This document shows positions 1 through 8,200 of a stretch of 64,000 nt of DNA, in pieces. The notes under the pieces are model-generated. The model had not been told where the DNA came from. It saw nothing but the letters and a program-made list of their open reading frames with translations, and made no database searches. Both the position numbers and the translations under genes were made by a program. The stretch lies in NCBI RefSeq assembly GCF_036170895.1, contig NZ_CP108036.1, positions 5,449,501 to 5,513,500 on the forward strand, given 5' to 3'. The DNA is from Streptomyces erythrochromogenes. Lineage in GTDB: Bacteria > Actinomycetota > Actinomycetes > Streptomycetales > Streptomycetaceae. How positions within the stretch are numbered: the first letter of the stretch is position 1; every line of letters begins with the position of its first letter.

Positions 1-447
1 ACCTCCACCGTCGTCCTCGCCAACGACCCCGACTTCACCGTCGGCACGCGCCTGGAGAAGACCGGCGAACTCGGCTTCGCCACCGGCCAGGGCGACCGCG
101 CCCTGTCCGTCCAGATGCTCAACGGCAAGGCCAAGGTCAGCCCCGGCGACCGGCTCGTCACCTTCGGCTCGCGCGGCAACAAGCCCTTCGTGCCCGGCGT
201 CCCGATCGGCGAGGTGGTCAAGGTCGACCCCTCGCGCGGCGACCTGACCCGCACCGTCTGGGTGCGTCCGTTCGTCGGCTTCTCGCGGCTGGACATCGTC
301 GGCGTCGTGGTGATGCCGCCGCGCGAGGACCCGCGCGACGCCGTCCTGCCGCCCAAGCCCGAGGCCCCCAAGCCCACCCCGACGGTCACCGTCACGGTCA
401 CCCCGTCCGGGGCCGCCAGCCCGCTCGCCCAGCCGGCCGACGACTAG
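1..447 (+). CDS. mreC: MreC, cell shape-determining protein (C-terminal part)
   Basis: The window opens inside this gene, so the cytoplasmic tail, membrane anchor and coiled coil lie upstream. The visible 148 residues contain the end of the extracytoplasmic beta-barrel region (glycine-rich stretches such as VTFGSRGNKPFVPGVPIGEV) followed by a Pro/Thr/Val-rich tail. MreC is known to scaffold the elongation machinery outside the membrane, linking MreB/MreD to PBP2; in Streptomyces it serves mainly spore-wall synthesis. Identity is supported by mreD, a class B PBP and a SEDS protein following in order. The stop codon TAG (445-447) overlaps the TAGGAG that serves as ribosome binding site for mreD, suggesting translational coupling. 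Confidence 0.93.
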   Translation, partial: TSTVVLANDPDFTVGTRLEKTGELGFATGQGDRALSVQMLNGKAKVSPGDRLVTFGSRGNKPFVPGVPIGEVVKVDPSRGDLTRTVWVRPFVGFSRLDIVGVVVMPPREDPRDAVLPPKPEAPKPTPTVTVTVTPSGAASPLAQPADD

Positions 448-460
448 GAGCCGACCCCGC

Positions 461-1168
461 ATGCGCTTCAACCGGATCCTGCTCTCGGCCACGCTCGTCG
501 TGGTCGCCCTCGTCGTCCAGGTCACCGTCCTGGGCCGGCTCCAACTGCCCGGCGCCGTACCCGACCTGCTGCTCCTCACCGTCGTGTCCCTCGCACTCGT
601 GTACGGGCACGTCAGCGGCGCGCTCATCGGCTTCGGCGCCGGACTCCTCGCCGACCTGGCACCGCCCGCCGACCACGCGGCCGGGCGGTACGCGCTCGTC
701 CTGTGCGTCATCGGCTACGTCGCCGGCCTCGTCCGCCCCGACGGCGGGCGGTTCCGCTCGGCCTGGGGCCCGATGCTGACCGTCGTCGCCGCCGCGATCG
801 GCTCCACCCTGCTCTACGCGGGCGTGGGCGCCCTCGTCGGCGACACCGCAGCCCGCCACGTGGGCCTGACCGGGCTGGTGTTCACCGCCACCCTCTACGA
901 CCTGCTGCTCGCGCCCTTCACCGTGCCGTGGATCATGGCGCTGGCGCGCAAGGCCGACAACGACCCGATGGCCGTCGAGGCCGGCGGCGGCCCCGCCAAC
1001 AAGGCAGCCGACGTCTCCGCCGGCTGGCTGACCGGCGGCACCGGCCTGCGCATCGGCAGCCAGCGCGGCGGCCTGCGCCTGAAGACCGCGCGGTCCCGCG
1101 CCAACAAGGCGGTCCGCATAAAGGGCGTCAAGCCGACCAAGGGTGTGAAGAGCGTCAAGAAGCTGTGA
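461..1168 (+). CDS. mreD: MreD, rod shape-determining membrane protein
   Basis: A 235-residue integral membrane protein. Hydrophobic segments cover residues of roughly 5-160, starting with a helix around ILLSATLVVVALVVQVTVLG, and the C-terminal 60 residues are Lys/Arg-rich and presumably cytosolic. MreD is a membrane component of the elongasome that binds MreC and the PBP2/SEDS pair. The ATG at 461 lies 11 bases after TAGGAG (445-450), and the gene sits 13 bases after mreC. The basic tail, ending in repeated KGVKPTKGVKSVKK-like residues, is longer than in short Gram-negative MreD proteins; I have not seen a function for it. Confidence 0.92.
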   Translation: MRFNRILLSATLVVVALVVQVTVLGRLQLPGAVPDLLLLTVVSLALVYGHVSGALIGFGAGLLADLAPPADHAAGRYALVLCVIGYVAGLVRPDGGRFRSAWGPMLTVVAAAIGSTLLYAGVGALVGDTAARHVGLTGLVFTATLYDLLLAPFTVPWIMALARKADNDPMAVEAGGGPANKAADVSAGWLTGGTGLRIGSQRGGLRLKTARSRANKAVRIKGVKPTKGVKSVKKL

Positions 1169-1181
1169 GGGAGGAGCAGAC

Positions 1182-3353
1182 GTGACCAACGTCCCGGAGA
1201 CCGGCCGCACCTCCCGGGTGCAGATCAGGCTCGTCATCATGCAGGTCCTCGTCTTCTCGATGCTCATCACCCTCGGCGGCCGGCTCTGGTTCCTCCAGAT
1301 CCGCAACGGCGCGGAGTACTACCACGAGGCCAAGAGCAACCACGTCCAGCGGGTCGTCCAGCCGGCCGTGCGCGGCTCGATCCTCGACGCCCGCGGGGTC
1401 CCGCTCGCCGACAACGAGACCCGCCTGGTCGTCTCCGCCAGCCGCACAGCGCTGATGAAGATGAAGGACAAGGGCAAGGGCGTCATGACCCGCCTCGCCG
1501 ACGTCCTGGACATGACCCCCAAGGAGGTCATGGACAAGGTCCGGCTCTGCGACTCCCAGACGCCCAAGCCCTGCTGGAACGGGTCCCCGTACCAGCCGAT
1601 CCCGGTCACCCTCGAAGCCACCACCCAGCAGGCGCTCCAGCTGCGCGAGCGCCCGGAGGAGTTCCCCGGCATCACCGCGGAGCCCACCGCCGTCCGCCGC
1701 TACCCGGCCCCCGGCGGCGCCCGCACCTCACAGGTGCTCGGCTACCTCTCGCCCGTCACCGACGACGAGATCCAGAAGGCCAAGGACACCGACTCCCCGC
1801 ACCTGCGGTCCGACCAGGTCGGCCGCTCCGGGATCGAGCGCACCTACGACCGCGAGCTGCGCGGCAAGGCGCAGGTCACCTCCTACGAGGTCGACAACCT
1901 CGGCCGGGTCATGGGCCAGACCAGGTCCGACCCCGGAATCGCCGGGTCCACCCTCGTCACCAGCATCGACGCACGGGTCCAGGCCGTGGCCGAGTTCGAG
2001 CTCCAGCAGGCGATGAAGGTCGTCCGCAACGAGACCGACAACATCACCGGCCGCAAGTACGAGGCCGACTCGGGCGCCGTAGTCGTCATGGAGGCCAAGA
2101 CCGGCCGCATCGTCGCGATGGCCTCCCAGCCCGACTACGACCCCAACGCCTGGGTCGGCGGCATCTCCGGCGCGGACTACGCCAAGCTCACCAGCAAGGG
2201 CTCCAACTACCCGCTGCTCAACCGCGCCATCCAGGGCATGGCCCCCGCCGGCTCCATCTTCAAGGTGGTCTCCGCGAGCGCCGCCGTCCGGGCCGGCTAC
2301 AAGTTCAACGACAAGTACAACTGCAGCAGCTCCTACAGCCTCGGCGGCCGCAGCTTCGCGAACTTCGAGTCCAAGGGGCACGGCCCCATCACCCTCGGCG
2401 AGGCCCTCAAGTTCTCCTGCAACACCGTCTTCTACGCCCTCGGGCACAAGGAGTGGCAGCGCGACGGGGGCCTCAGCCCCAAGAAGGACGCCCACGACTG
2501 GTTCTACCGGACGGCCCGCGAGTTCGGGCTCGGCTCCGAGACCGGGATCGACCTGCCCAACGAGGTCAAGGGCCGCATCCCCGACCGCCAGTGGAAGCAG
2601 AGCTTCTGGGCGGCCAACAAGAACTCCTGGTGCAAGCAGGGCAAGCGGGGCGGCACCTACGTCGAGCAGATCGCCTACGAGAGCTGCCTCGAAGGCAACC
2701 AGCTCAAGGCGTACGACAGCATCAACTTCGCCATCGGCCAGGGCGACGTCCTCGTCACCCCCATCCAGATGGCCACCGCCTACTCCGCCATCAGCAACGG
2801 CGGCACCCTCTACAACCCCACCGTCGGCAAGGCCGTGATCAGCCCCGACGGCAAGCGCGTCGAGATGATCAAGCCCCAGTCCCACGGCAGGCTCCCCATC
2901 GGCGCCCAGACCGTCGCGGACCTCGACAAGGGCCTGCGCATGGTCGTCGAGCCCGGCGGCACCGCCGCGTGGCGCTTCGGCGGCTGGCCCCAGGACAAGA
3001 TCCCGATGCACGCGAAGACGGGTACCGCCCAGGTCTACGGCAAGCAGACCACCTCGTGGCTGGCGACCTACACCAAGGACTTCACGATCGTCATGACGAT
3101 CTCCCAGGGCGGCACCGGCTCCGGAGCCTCCGGCCCCGCCGTCCGCAACCTCTACAACGCCCTCTACGGTCTGACCATGGACGGGAAGTACGACCCGAAG
3201 AAGGCCCTGCTGCCGGTCCCGGAGGCGAAACTGCCCAAGATCAACCCCGACGGCTCCATCGAGTCCCCCGAGATCAGGCCGTACGTACCGCCGTCCGCGG
3301 AGGAACTGGAACCGCCGGCACTCGCCGGGCCTCCCCCGACACGGCACGACTGA
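1182..3353 (+). CDS. mrdA: Class B penicillin-binding protein 2 (peptidoglycan transpeptidase)
   Basis: A 723-residue monofunctional transpeptidase that cross-links peptidoglycan for lateral or spore wall. It has one N-terminal membrane anchor at about residues 17-37, a dimerisation/pedestal domain, and a penicillin-binding domain with all three active-site motifs: SIFK (nucleophile Ser about 358), SCN (about 412) and KTG (about 612). The C-terminus is Pro-rich and low in complexity, as in other actinobacterial PBP2 proteins. The GTG start at 1182 is preceded by GAGGAG, 13 bases after mreD. Its role with the downstream SEDS glycosyltransferase as a synthase pair is established for the family. 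Confidence 0.95.
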   Translation: MTNVPETGRTSRVQIRLVIMQVLVFSMLITLGGRLWFLQIRNGAEYYHEAKSNHVQRVVQPAVRGSILDARGVPLADNETRLVVSASRTALMKMKDKGKGVMTRLADVLDMTPKEVMDKVRLCDSQTPKPCWNGSPYQPIPVTLEATTQQALQLRERPEEFPGITAEPTAVRRYPAPGGARTSQVLGYLSPVTDDEIQKAKDTDSPHLRSDQVGRSGIERTYDRELRGKAQVTSYEVDNLGRVMGQTRSDPGIAGSTLVTSIDARVQAVAEFELQQAMKVVRNETDNITGRKYEADSGAVVVMEAKTGRIVAMASQPDYDPNAWVGGISGADYAKLTSKGSNYPLLNRAIQGMAPAGSIFKVVSASAAVRAGYKFNDKYNCSSSYSLGGRSFANFESKGHGPITLGEALKFSCNTVFYALGHKEWQRDGGLSPKKDAHDWFYRTAREFGLGSETGIDLPNEVKGRIPDRQWKQSFWAANKNSWCKQGKRGGTYVEQIAYESCLEGNQLKAYDSINFAIGQGDVLVTPIQMATAYSAISNGGTLYNPTVGKAVISPDGKRVEMIKPQSHGRLPIGAQTVADLDKGLRMVVEPGGTAAWRFGGWPQDKIPMHAKTGTAQVYGKQTTSWLATYTKDFTIVMTISQGGTGSGASGPAVRNLYNALYGLTMDGKYDPKKALLPVPEAKLPKINPDGSIESPEIRPYVPPSAEELEPPALAGPPPTRHD

Positions 3354-3368
3354 GGACCCCATACCGAC

Positions 3369-4568
3369 ATGCCAACCGCCAACAAGTTCTCCGTCTCCCG
3401 GTACGCGCCCGAGCGCGGCCCGATGGCCAAGCTCACCGCCCGCGACTCCGTGCTGCGCCGGCTCGACTGGCCGATCCTGCTCTCGTCGCTCGCACTGTCC
3501 TTCCTCGGGGCCCTGCTCGTGTGGTCGGCCACCCGCAACAGGACCACCCTGAACCAGGGCGACCCCTATTACTTCCTCGCCCGGCACGCCCTGAACACCG
3601 GCATCGGCCTGGTGCTGATGATCGGCACCATCTGGCTCGGCCACCGCACCCTGCGCGGAGCCGTCCCCGTCCTCTACGGGCTCTCGCTCGTGCTCATCCT
3701 CGCCGTGCTGACCCCGCTCGGCGCCACCATCAACGGCGCCCACGCGTGGATCGTGATCGGCGGCGGATTCTCCCTCCAGCCGTCCGAGTTCGTGAAGATC
3801 ACGATCATCCTGGTCATGGCGATGCTGCTCGCCACCCGGGTGGACGCGGGCGACCTCGCCCATCCGGACCACCGCACGGTCGTCAAGGCGCTCTGCCTGG
3901 CCGCCGCCCCGATGGGCATCGTCATGCTGATGCCCGACCTCGGCTCCGTCATGGTCATGGTCGTCATCGTGCTCGGCGTGCTGCTCGCCTCCGGGGCCTC
4001 CAACCGCTGGGTGATCGGCCTCCTCGCCTCCGGCGTGGGCGGAGCCGTCCTGATATGGCAGCTCGGCGTGCTCGACGAGTACCAGATCAACCGCTTCGCG
4101 GCCTTCGCCAACCCCGAGCTCGACCCCGCCGGCGTCGGCTACAACACCAACCAGGCGCGCATCGCGATCGGCTCCGGCGGCCTGACCGGCTCCGGGCTCT
4201 TCAAGGGCTCGCAGACCACCGGCCAGTTCGTGCCCGAGCAGCAGACGGACTTCGTCTTCACCGTGGCCGGCGAGGAGCTCGGCTTCGTCGGGGCCGGCCT
4301 GATCCTCGTACTGCTGGGCGTCATCCTCTGGCGGGCCTGCGTGATCGCCCGGGAGACCACCGAGCTCTACGGGACCATCGTGTGCGCCGGCATCATCGCC
4401 TGGTTCGCCTTCCAGTCCTTCGAGAACATCGGGATGACCCTCGGCATCATGCCCGTTGCCGGTCTGCCGCTGCCGTTCGTGTCCTACGGAGGCTCGTCGA
4501 TGTTCGCCGTGTGGATAGCGGTAGGACTCCTCCAGTCGATCAAGGTCCAACGGCCATTGTCAGCCTGA
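3369..4568 (+). CDS. rodA: SEDS peptidoglycan polymerase RodA/FtsW family (Sfr-like)
   Basis: A 399-residue polytopic protein with about ten membrane helices. Family features visible are the loop EQQTDFVFTVAGEELGF, containing the Asp/Glu region needed for polymerase activity in SEDS proteins, and the C-terminal signature around GLPLPFVSYGGSS. SEDS proteins polymerise lipid II into glycan strands and work with a class B PBP, here encoded 15 bases upstream. In Streptomyces the copy at this locus is called Sfr. The ATG at 3369 is used; a second ATG at 3423 is possible, but the upstream one fits the operon spacing. Last gene of the mre operon. Confidence 0.94.
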   Translation: MPTANKFSVSRYAPERGPMAKLTARDSVLRRLDWPILLSSLALSFLGALLVWSATRNRTTLNQGDPYYFLARHALNTGIGLVLMIGTIWLGHRTLRGAVPVLYGLSLVLILAVLTPLGATINGAHAWIVIGGGFSLQPSEFVKITIILVMAMLLATRVDAGDLAHPDHRTVVKALCLAAAPMGIVMLMPDLGSVMVMVVIVLGVLLASGASNRWVIGLLASGVGGAVLIWQLGVLDEYQINRFAAFANPELDPAGVGYNTNQARIAIGSGGLTGSGLFKGSQTTGQFVPEQQTDFVFTVAGEELGFVGAGLILVLLGVILWRACVIARETTELYGTIVCAGIIAWFAFQSFENIGMTLGIMPVAGLPLPFVSYGGSSMFAVWIAVGLLQSIKVQRPLSA

Positions 4569-4611
4569 TGTTCCGTTCATCCTGCAGACGTGTTCCGTTC
4601 AGGATTAAGTT
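4569..4611 (+). promoter_or_regulatory. Promoter with two 11-bp direct repeats upstream of CYTH-CHAD gene
   Basis: The 11-mer TGTTCCGTTCA occurs at 4569-4579 and again at 4591-4601, exactly 22 bp apart (two helical turns). It is followed by a -10-like TAAGTT (4606-4611) and, six bases later, the ATG at 4618, so the transcript would be leaderless. The repeats span the expected -35 region and could be an operator; this is inference. Confidence 0.4.
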
Positions 4612-4617
4612 CGGTAC

Positions 4618-6138
4618 ATGGCGGACACAAAGCGCGAGATCGAGCGTAAATTCGAGTTCTCCAAGGCCAAATCTGCCCGGCGCGGGGTGCCGGACCTGAC
4701 GGGGACGGCCGCGATCGCGGCCGTCACCGACCAGGGCACCGTCGACCTCGACGCCGTCTACTACGACACCCCCGACCAGCGGCTCGCCGCCGACGGTCTC
4801 ACCCTCCGGCGCAGAACGGGCGGCGCGGACGAGGGCTGGCACCTCAAACTGCCCGTCTCCCCGGGAGTGCGCGACGAGGTCGGCGCCGCGCTCAGCGACA
4901 CGCTCCCACCCGCCCTCGCCGCCCTCGTCCGCTCCCGCGTCCGCGACGCCGGACTCGGCCCGCAGGTCCGGCTGGTCTCCTCGCGCCGCGTCAGCCATCT
5001 GCTCGACGCCGACGGAGCACTCCTGGCCGAACTGAGCACCGACGAGGTCCTGGCCGAGCGCGGCGACGCCACCGCCGGCTGGACCGAGGTCGAGGTCGAA
5101 CTCGCCGACGGAGTCGACCCCGACCTGCTCGACGCCGTCGAGAAGACCTTCCGCAAGGCCGGGCTCCGGGTCTCCGACGCCCCCTCGAAACTCGCCCGGG
5201 CCCTCGCCGAGACCGACGCCGCGCCCCCGGCCCGCTCCTTCGGAGGCGGCCCCGAGGGCACCGCCGGCGCGCACGTCGTCGCGTACCTGGCCGAGCAGCG
5301 CGACGCCCTGGTCGCCCAGGACCCGGCCGTACGGCGCAACCTGCCGGACTCCGTCCACCAGATGCGGGTCGCCACCCGCCGGCTGCGCAGCGCCTTCAAG
5401 ACCTACCGCAAGGTCCTGGACCGCGAGGTCACCGACCCGCTCGGCGAGGAGCTGCGCTGGCTGGCCGCCGAACTCGGCGTCGACCGCGACCAGGAGGTCC
5501 TGATGGAGCGGCTCCAGGCCCAGCTCGCCGACCTGCCCCGCACCCTGCTGACCGGCCCCGTCCGCAGCCGGCTGCGGACGTGGAACACCGGCCGGCGCGC
5601 CGGATCGCGCCGCAGGGCCCTGGCCGCGCTCGACAGCGACCGCTACGTCACCCTGCTGAACTCCCTCGACGCCCTGCTGGACGCGCCCCCGCTGCTCGAC
5701 GGCGCGGCCGGCTCCCCGGAGAAGGTCCTGCCGAAGGCGGTGCTCCGCGACTACGCGCGCCTCGCCACCCGGATCGACGGCGCCCTCGCCCTCGACGCCG
5801 GCAAGGAACGGGACCTGGCCCTGCACGAGGCCCGCAAGGCGGCCAAGCGCGTGCGGTACGCGGCGGAGTCGGCCGTCCCCGAGCTCGGCAAGCCGGCGAA
5901 ACACCTGGCCAAGGCCGTGAAGAAGGTGCAGACCCTGCTCGGCGACCACCAGGACAGCGTCGTGGCCCGCGAGGCCCTGCGCGGCCTCGCGGCCCAAGCG
6001 GCCGACGCGGGGGAGTCCGCCTTCACCTGGGGTGTGCTCTACGGCCGCGAGGAGGCCCTGGCGGAGCGCCGTGAGCGGGAGCTTCCGGACGTATGGGCGA
6101 AGGCCTCGGCCCCCGCCCTGCGGGCGGCCCTGCGGTGA
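4618..6138 (+). CDS. CYTH and CHAD domain-containing protein
   Basis: A 506-residue soluble protein. The N-terminal CYTH domain (about 5-200) opens with the ExExK-type motif EIERKFEF, and the C-terminal CHAD domain (about 215-500) is helical and rich in conserved His/Arg, for example VHQMRVATRRLR. CYTH tunnels bind triphosphate or polyphosphate substrates with metal; CHAD domains bind inorganic polyphosphate. The likely role is therefore in polyphosphate or triphosphate metabolism, but the substrate cannot be read from sequence. The ATG lies six bases after a -10-like element with no Shine-Dalgarno, suggesting a leaderless mRNA. Separate transcription unit from the mre operon. Confidence 0.88.
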   Translation: MADTKREIERKFEFSKAKSARRGVPDLTGTAAIAAVTDQGTVDLDAVYYDTPDQRLAADGLTLRRRTGGADEGWHLKLPVSPGVRDEVGAALSDTLPPALAALVRSRVRDAGLGPQVRLVSSRRVSHLLDADGALLAELSTDEVLAERGDATAGWTEVEVELADGVDPDLLDAVEKTFRKAGLRVSDAPSKLARALAETDAAPPARSFGGGPEGTAGAHVVAYLAEQRDALVAQDPAVRRNLPDSVHQMRVATRRLRSAFKTYRKVLDREVTDPLGEELRWLAAELGVDRDQEVLMERLQAQLADLPRTLLTGPVRSRLRTWNTGRRAGSRRRALAALDSDRYVTLLNSLDALLDAPPLLDGAAGSPEKVLPKAVLRDYARLATRIDGALALDAGKERDLALHEARKAAKRVRYAAESAVPELGKPAKHLAKAVKKVQTLLGDHQDSVVAREALRGLAAQAADAGESAFTWGVLYGREEALAERRERELPDVWAKASAPALRAALR

Positions 6139-6170
6139 TCATGCGGGTGGGGGCGGCTGAGCCGTCGGGG

Positions 6171-6176
6171 TACGCT
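6171..6176 (+). promoter_or_regulatory. Putative -10 element (TACGCT) for the radical SAM gene
   Basis: TACGCT lies 35 bases before the GTG at 6212 in a 73-bp gap after the CYTH-CHAD gene. No clear -35 is visible. Confidence 0.35.
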
Positions 6177-6211
6177 AGATAGCTGCCCCCTTCCCGCTTC
6201 ACGAAAGTCGC

Positions 6212-8137
6212 GTGATGACCGAGTCGGTCTTCCCTCAGCTTGAGGCCCTGCTTCCGCACGTGCAGAAGCCCATCCAGTACGTCGGCGGTGAACTCAACTC
6301 CACGGTCAAGGAGTGGGACAGCTGCGACGTCCGCTGGGCCCTCATGTACCCGGACGCATACGAAGTCGGGCTGCCCAACCAGGGCGTCATGATCCTCTAC
6401 GAGGTGCTCAACGAGCGCGAGGGCGTCCTCGCCGAGCGCACCTACAGCGTGTGGCCGGACCTCGAAGAACTGATGCGCGAGCACAAGGTGCCCCAGTTCA
6501 CCGTGGACAGCCACCGCCCCGTGTCCGCCTTCGACGTGTTCGGCCTGTCCTTCTCCACGGAGCTGGGCTACACCAACATGCTGACGGCCCTGGACCTCGC
6601 GGGCATCCCGCTGGAGGCCAGGAACCGCACGGTGGACCACCCGATCGTCCTCGCGGGCGGCCACGCGGCCTTCAACCCGGAGCCGATCGCGGAGTTCATC
6701 GACTGCGCGGTCATCGGCGACGGCGAGCAGGCCGTCCTCGACATGACCGAGATCATCCGCACCTGGAAGGCCGAGGGCCGGCCGGGCGGCCGCGAGGAGG
6801 TCCTCCTCCGTCTCGCCAAGACCGGCAACGTCTACGTCCCCGGCTTCTACGACGTCGAGTACCTGCCCGACGGCCGTATCGGCCGCGTCGTGCCCAACCG
6901 GTCCGGCGTGCCGTGGCGCGTGTCCAAGCACACCGTCATGGACCTCGACGAGTGGCCCTACCCCAAGCAGCCCCTCGTCCCGCTCGCGGAGACCGTCCAC
7001 GAGCGCATGTCCGTCGAGATCTTCCGCGGTTGCACCCGCGGCTGCCGTTTCTGCCAGGCCGGCATGATCACGCGCCCCGTGCGGGAGCGAAGCATCACCG
7101 GCATCGGCGAGATGGTCGAGAAGGGTCTCAAGGCGACCGGCTTCGAGGAGGTCGGCCTGCTCTCGCTGTCCTCCGCGGACCACACCGAGATCGCCGACAT
7201 CGCCAAGGGCCTGGCGGACCGCTACTCGGACGACAAGGTGGGCCTGTCCCTCCCGTCGACCCGCGTGGACGCCTTCAACGTGGACCTGGCCAACGAGCTG
7301 ACCCGCAACGGTCGCCGCTCCGGTCTGACCTTCGCCCCCGAGGGCGGCTCCGAGCGCATGCGCAAGGTCATCAACAAGATGGTCTCGGAAGAGGACCTGA
7401 TCCGCACCGTCTCCACGGCGTACGGCAACGGCTGGCGCCAGGTGAAGCTGTACTTCATGTGCGGCCTGCCCACCGAGACCGACGAGGACGTGCTCCAGAT
7501 CGGCGACATGGCGGTCAACGTCATCGCCAAGGGCCGCGAGGTCTCGGGCCAGAACGACATCCGCTGCACGGTGTCCATCGGCGGGTTCGTGCCCAAGCCG
7601 CACACCCCGTTCCAGTGGGCGCCGCAGCTGTCGGCCGAGGAGACGGACGCCCGCCTGGGCAAGCTCCGCGACAAGATCCGCGGCGACAAGAAGTACGGCC
7701 GCTCCATCGGCTTCCGCTACCACGACGGCAAGCCGGGCATCGTCGAGGGCCTCCTCTCGCGCGGCGACCGCCGCATCGGCGACGTCATCCGCGCCGTGTA
7801 CGAGTCGGGCGGCCGCTTCGACGGCTGGCGCGAGCACTTCAGCTACGACCGCTGGATGGAGGCGGCCGAGAAGACGCTGCCCGCCTACGGCGTGGACGTG
7901 GCCTGGTACACGACGCGCGAGCGCACCTACGAGGAGGTCCTGCCCTGGGACCACCTGGACTCCGGTCTCGACAAGGACTGGCTCTGGGAGGACTGGCAGG
8001 ACGCCCTCGACGAGACCGAGGTCGACGACTGCCGCTGGACCCCGTGCTTCGACTGCGGCGTCTGCCCGCAGATGCAGACCGAGATCCAGATCGGCCCGAC
8101 CGGCAAGAAGCTGCTGCCGCTGTCGGTCGTGAAGTAA
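6212..8137 (+). CDS. B12-binding-type radical SAM protein (TIGR03960-like)
   Basis: About 641 residues. The N-terminal part resembles a cobalamin-binding fold of B12-type radical SAM enzymes (RWALMYPDAYEVGLPNQG region). The radical SAM core carries CxxxCxxC as C274-C278-C281 within RGCTRGCRFCQAG. A further Cys-rich segment near the C-terminus (CFDCGVCPQ) may bind a second cluster. Proteins of this family occur next to a DUF2344 protein and RNase E/G with L21/L27, exactly as here (9355-14895); in some bacteria the two are fused. The reaction is not known to me; an RNA or ribosome-related modification is suggested only by context. Start GTG 6212 or ATG 6215; no strong ribosome binding site decides between them. 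Confidence 0.87.
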   Translation: MMTESVFPQLEALLPHVQKPIQYVGGELNSTVKEWDSCDVRWALMYPDAYEVGLPNQGVMILYEVLNEREGVLAERTYSVWPDLEELMREHKVPQFTVDSHRPVSAFDVFGLSFSTELGYTNMLTALDLAGIPLEARNRTVDHPIVLAGGHAAFNPEPIAEFIDCAVIGDGEQAVLDMTEIIRTWKAEGRPGGREEVLLRLAKTGNVYVPGFYDVEYLPDGRIGRVVPNRSGVPWRVSKHTVMDLDEWPYPKQPLVPLAETVHERMSVEIFRGCTRGCRFCQAGMITRPVRERSITGIGEMVEKGLKATGFEEVGLLSLSSADHTEIADIAKGLADRYSDDKVGLSLPSTRVDAFNVDLANELTRNGRRSGLTFAPEGGSERMRKVINKMVSEEDLIRTVSTAYGNGWRQVKLYFMCGLPTETDEDVLQIGDMAVNVIAKGREVSGQNDIRCTVSIGGFVPKPHTPFQWAPQLSAEETDARLGKLRDKIRGDKKYGRSIGFRYHDGKPGIVEGLLSRGDRRIGDVIRAVYESGGRFDGWREHFSYDRWMEAAEKTLPAYGVDVAWYTTRERTYEEVLPWDHLDSGLDKDWLWEDWQDALDETEVDDCRWTPCFDCGVCPQMQTEIQIGPTGKKLLPLSVVK

Positions 8138-8151
8138 CCCTTGGGTCACGA

Positions 8152-8182
8152 GAGGCCCCCGCCCGCAACGGGTGGGGGCCTC
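8152..8182 (+). terminator. Hairpin after radical SAM gene
   Basis: GAGGCCCCC (8152-8160) pairs perfectly with GGGGGCCTC (8174-8182), 15 bases after the radical SAM stop codon. There is no clear T tract, which is common for actinobacterial terminators. It also argues against the earlier TTG (8141) as start of the next gene. Confidence 0.6.
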
Positions 8183-8200
8183 CGTCGTGTCCTTCACTGC

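Noticed and set aside
1728..4550. A 940-codon open frame on the minus strand opposite pbp2 and rodA
   Set aside because: It mirrors two well-identified genes; long antisense frames arise from G/C at third codon positions. No motif or ribosome binding site.
8141..8200. TTG start for the repeat protein
   Set aside because: It would place a terminator hairpin (8152-8182) inside the coding region; ATG 8201 gives a cleaner start.
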